Below are positions 43,510 through 44,082 of a DNA stretch of 44,082 nt, in pieces; within the stretch, counting starts at the first letter, position 1, and every line of letters begins with the position of its first letter. The position numbers were made by a program, and so were the translations under genes. This DNA is from CAIXQW01 sp046049675 (GTDB lineage: Bacteria > Bacteroidota > Bacteroidia > Chitinophagales > Chitinophagaceae), in assembly GCA_046049675.1 (NCBI GenBank), contig JBJORA010000091.1, positions 1-44,082 on the forward strand, read 5' to 3'. The notes beneath the pieces were generated by a model. The model ran no database searches. It saw only the letters and a program-made list of their open reading frames with translations, and had not been told where the DNA came from.

Positions 43510-44082
43510 AATAAAATTTGCAGTGATTGGCTGCGGCCACATCGGCAAGCGTCACGCAGAAATGATTTCTCGCAATGAAGAAAGTGAACTTGCGGCTTTA
43601 ATTGACGTAAAACCACAGGATAGCCTTGGTATAGAAAACTATAGCAATGCTAAATTTTTCAATAGTGTAGAGTCATTTTTAGCTGACCCTGTTGCCGATA
43701 GTATAGAGGTGGTCAATATCGCATCGCCAAATGGTTTTCACGCAGAGCAAGCGATGGCGTGTCTAAACGCCAATAAGCATGTAGTTATTGAAAAGCCAAT
43801 GGCACTTACCAAGCAAGATGCTGAAAAAGTTATTTTCAAGGCTTTACATGCACACAAGCAAGTGTTTTGCGTGATGCAAAATCGCTATAGCCCCCCTAGC
43901 GAGTGGATCAAGGAACTAATTCAAAGCGGCAAACTTGGTAAAATATTTTTAGTACAACTTAACTGCTATTGGAACCGCGACAATCGCTACTATAAACCAG
44001 ATAGTTGGCATGGCAAAAAAGCCCTTGATGGAGGAACACTCTATACACAATTCAGTCACTTTATTGACTTAATGTATTGGCT
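43502..44082 (+). CDS. Gfo/Idh/MocA-family nucleotide-sugar dehydrogenase (3' partial)
   Basis: The ATG at 43502 opens a frame of 193 codons running off the right edge. The N-terminal Rossmann motif is KFAVIGCGHIGKRHAEMI, followed by VVNIASPNGFHAEQA, the conserved HVVIEKPMAL (EKP motif of the family) and a catalytic-domain start with WHGKKALDGGTLYTQFSH. Gfo/Idh enzymes in polysaccharide loci oxidise UDP-sugar C3, as WbpB/WlbA does in the diacetamido-hexuronate pathway that wbpD and wbpI belong to. WbpB function is plausible but the N-terminal sequence is not close enough to be sure. It overlaps upxY by 8 bases. Confidence 0.82.
   Translation, partial: MSKIKFAVIGCGHIGKRHAEMISRNEESELAALIDVKPQDSLGIENYSNAKFFNSVESFLADPVADSIEVVNIASPNGFHAEQAMACLNANKHVVIEKPMALTKQDAEKVIFKALHAHKQVFCVMQNRYSPPSEWIKELIQSGKLGKIFLVQLNCYWNRDNRYYKPDSWHGKKALDGGTLYTQFSHFIDLMYW

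Overview
The window looks like Bacteroidota chromosome, most likely a Chitinophagales/Sphingobacteriia-type gliding or surface-adhesive bacterium. It is fairly AT-rich. Three genes end in type IX secretion (T9SS) sorting domains, and one large protein carries SprB-type repeats. Several promoters match the Bacteroidota pattern TAnnTTTG, and two of these have a TTTG element 19 bp upstream. Shine-Dalgarno sequences are not evident. An UpxY-type antiterminator opens a polysaccharide locus at the right end. I saw no rRNA, tRNA, CRISPR array, transposase or prophage. No stretch longer than 300 bases lacks a gene.

Left part (1-19.7 kb): the 3' portion of a giant SprB-repeat/GEVED surface protein with a clear terminator, then a YitT-type membrane protein, an HD hydrolase, a membrane class III adenylate cyclase and a membrane patatin-like protein, all on the plus strand. 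A second, paralogous cyclase converges on them. On the minus strand it is followed by an unknown membrane protein, a large phytoene-desaturase-like FAD oxidoreductase, a DUF3820 protein and an acyl-CoA dehydrogenase. A small secreted orphan, a membrane-anchored helix-hairpin-helix protein and a PfkB-family sugar kinase come next.

Middle (19.7-27.5 kb): a secreted Asp-box (BNR) propeller protein with a T9SS tail, a YjjG-like HAD phosphatase with no normal start codon preceded by short tandem repeats, then nucleotide-sugar genes. These are rfbB-rfbC-rfbA for dTDP-4-keto-6-deoxysugar, and a divergent pair wbpI/wbpD for UDP-2,3-diacetamido-2,3-dideoxy-hexuronate. No rmlD is present.

Right part (27.5-44.1 kb): a TPR sensor histidine kinase and a LytTR response regulator, then three orphan envelope proteins (barrel-like, lipoprotein, secreted), then a 2,845-residue T9SS cargo. 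That cargo combines an intact M23 peptidase, three SLH domains, two parallel beta-helix regions, Ig-like repeats and a coat-hanger domain. An endosialidase-type tail protein follows. All are on the plus strand and may form one regulated surface module. At 42.4 kb a new locus opens from a canonical promoter: a winged-helix regulator, UpxY and a Gfo/Idh/MocA dehydrogenase that runs off the right edge. This is the usual opening of a capsule or O-antigen cluster and links functionally to wbpI/wbpD.
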